From positions 1 to 5,205 of the forward strand of contig JACMOF010000247.1 in the NCBI GenBank assembly GCA_014378155.1: a stretch of 5,205 nt of DNA, written 5' to 3'. The position numbers and the translations under genes are program-made. Below are positions 4,992 to 5,205 of this stretch, one piece after another. This DNA comes from Caulobacter sp. (GTDB lineage Bacteria > Pseudomonadota > Alphaproteobacteria > Caulobacterales > Caulobacteraceae). The first letter of the stretch is position 1. The number at the start of each line of letters is the position of its first letter. The notes beneath the pieces are model-generated. The model had not been told where the DNA came from. It saw nothing but the letters and a program-made list of their open reading frames with translations, and did no database searches.

Positions 4992-5205
4992 AGCTTCCTC
5001 GCCCGCCGCGCCAGGCCCCATCGCAAGATCGTCTGCAATCCCGGGCGCAGTCTAAGAAAGAGACCGTAGGCTCGTTCCAGGAGCCAAAGGACCGGCGGCG
5101 GCGAGGCCAGCACAGCGAGCGGGCGTAGGGCCGGCAGGACACCCCACATGGCCACGAAGGCCGCCGCCCCGGCGACCACCGGCCCGCCGCGAGGCTGGGC
5201 GTGCA
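4988..5205 (-). CDS. DUF393 (DCC thiol-disulfide oxidoreductase-like) protein, C-terminal part
   Basis: This is the last 71 residues of a minus-strand protein whose start lies beyond the right edge. The visible part reads GGPVVAGAAAFVAMWGVLP, then LRPLAVLASPPPVLWLLERA, YGLFLRLRPGLQ and a basic tail ending RKL. The G-A-AF-AMW-LP helix followed by a PPVLWLLERAYxxFLRxRP helix is the usual C-terminal half of DUF393 proteins. Their N-terminal DxxCxxC-type thioredoxin-like motif would be outside the window, so the redox function cannot be checked here. The stop TGA 4988-4990 overlaps the DUF3429 ATG. The frame has another possible start at GTG 5179, but it is open to the edge and the family is longer, so I treat it as partial. 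Confidence 0.75.
   Translation of the reverse strand, partial: HAQPRGGPVVAGAAAFVAMWGVLPALRPLAVLASPPPVLWLLERAYGLFLRLRPGLQTILRWGLARRARKL
4994..5000 (-). promoter_or_regulatory. Ribosome binding site for the DUF3429 gene
   Basis: GAGGAAG on the minus strand lies two bases before ATG 4991, with the core AGGA ending about four bases before it, inside the last codons of the DUF393 gene. It decides between the two possible starts of the DUF3429 gene. Confidence 0.6.

Noticed and set aside
1..5205. CRISPR array, rRNA or riboswitch
   Set aside because: No regularly spaced long repeats, rRNA-like blocks or recognisable riboswitch cores were seen. The only tandem repeat is the short AAGCC tract.

Overview
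The window is GC-rich with G/C-ending codons. Its recognisable proteins (receiver attached to a kinase-type GTTVELWLP tail, DUF393/DUF3429/SDR cluster, ISL3 transposase) suggest an alphaproteobacterium, perhaps a Caulobacterales- or Sphingomonadales-like one. This placement is an inference from gene content. I see no new defence or enzymatic system. The interest lies in a mosaic of broken genes between two intact blocks.

Layout. (1) Positions 2-607 (+) hold the end of a response-regulator or hybrid-kinase gene with an intact receiver domain. Its last ~15 codons are antisense copper-ATPase sequence, so its 3' end was created by a rearrangement. (2) About 560-1105 (-) is an internal piece of a CopA-type P1B-ATPase (actuator domain with TGES and flanking membrane segments). 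It lacks both ends and carries a one-base frameshift near 913-917. (3) Positions 1106-1296 are non-coding, with a 7-bp hairpin and four AAGCC repeats. (4) Positions 1297-2348 (-) are an ATP-grasp-like gene with an intact 3' end, a frameshift near 2116-2130 and an uncertain 5' end. (5) Positions 2349-2668 show no gene. They lead to a very short + ORF (2669-2746) with a perfect Shine-Dalgarno sequence, which appears to run into an IS end. (6) About 2725-3265 (-) is a derelict ISL3-family insertion sequence: 5' truncated, frameshifted, and with most of the catalytic C-terminal half deleted. (7) Positions 3266-3655 hold an unrecognised reading frame and a cluster of direct and inverted repeats, followed by a small decayed C-terminal coding remnant (3655-3797). 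(8) Positions 3811-5205 (-) are an intact, tightly packed operon: DUF393 protein (cut by the window edge), DUF3429 membrane protein, then a C-factor-like short-chain dehydrogenase, joined by ATGA and GTGA start/stop overlaps.

How the parts relate: only the last operon looks like a working unit, with translationally coupled genes. The region from about 560 to 3800 reads as a graveyard in which each recognisable gene fragment has at least one truncation or single-base frameshift. It is consistent with repeated insertion and deletion around mobile DNA. The alternative, indel errors in an uncorrected long-read assembly, would explain the frameshifts but not the truncations or junctions.
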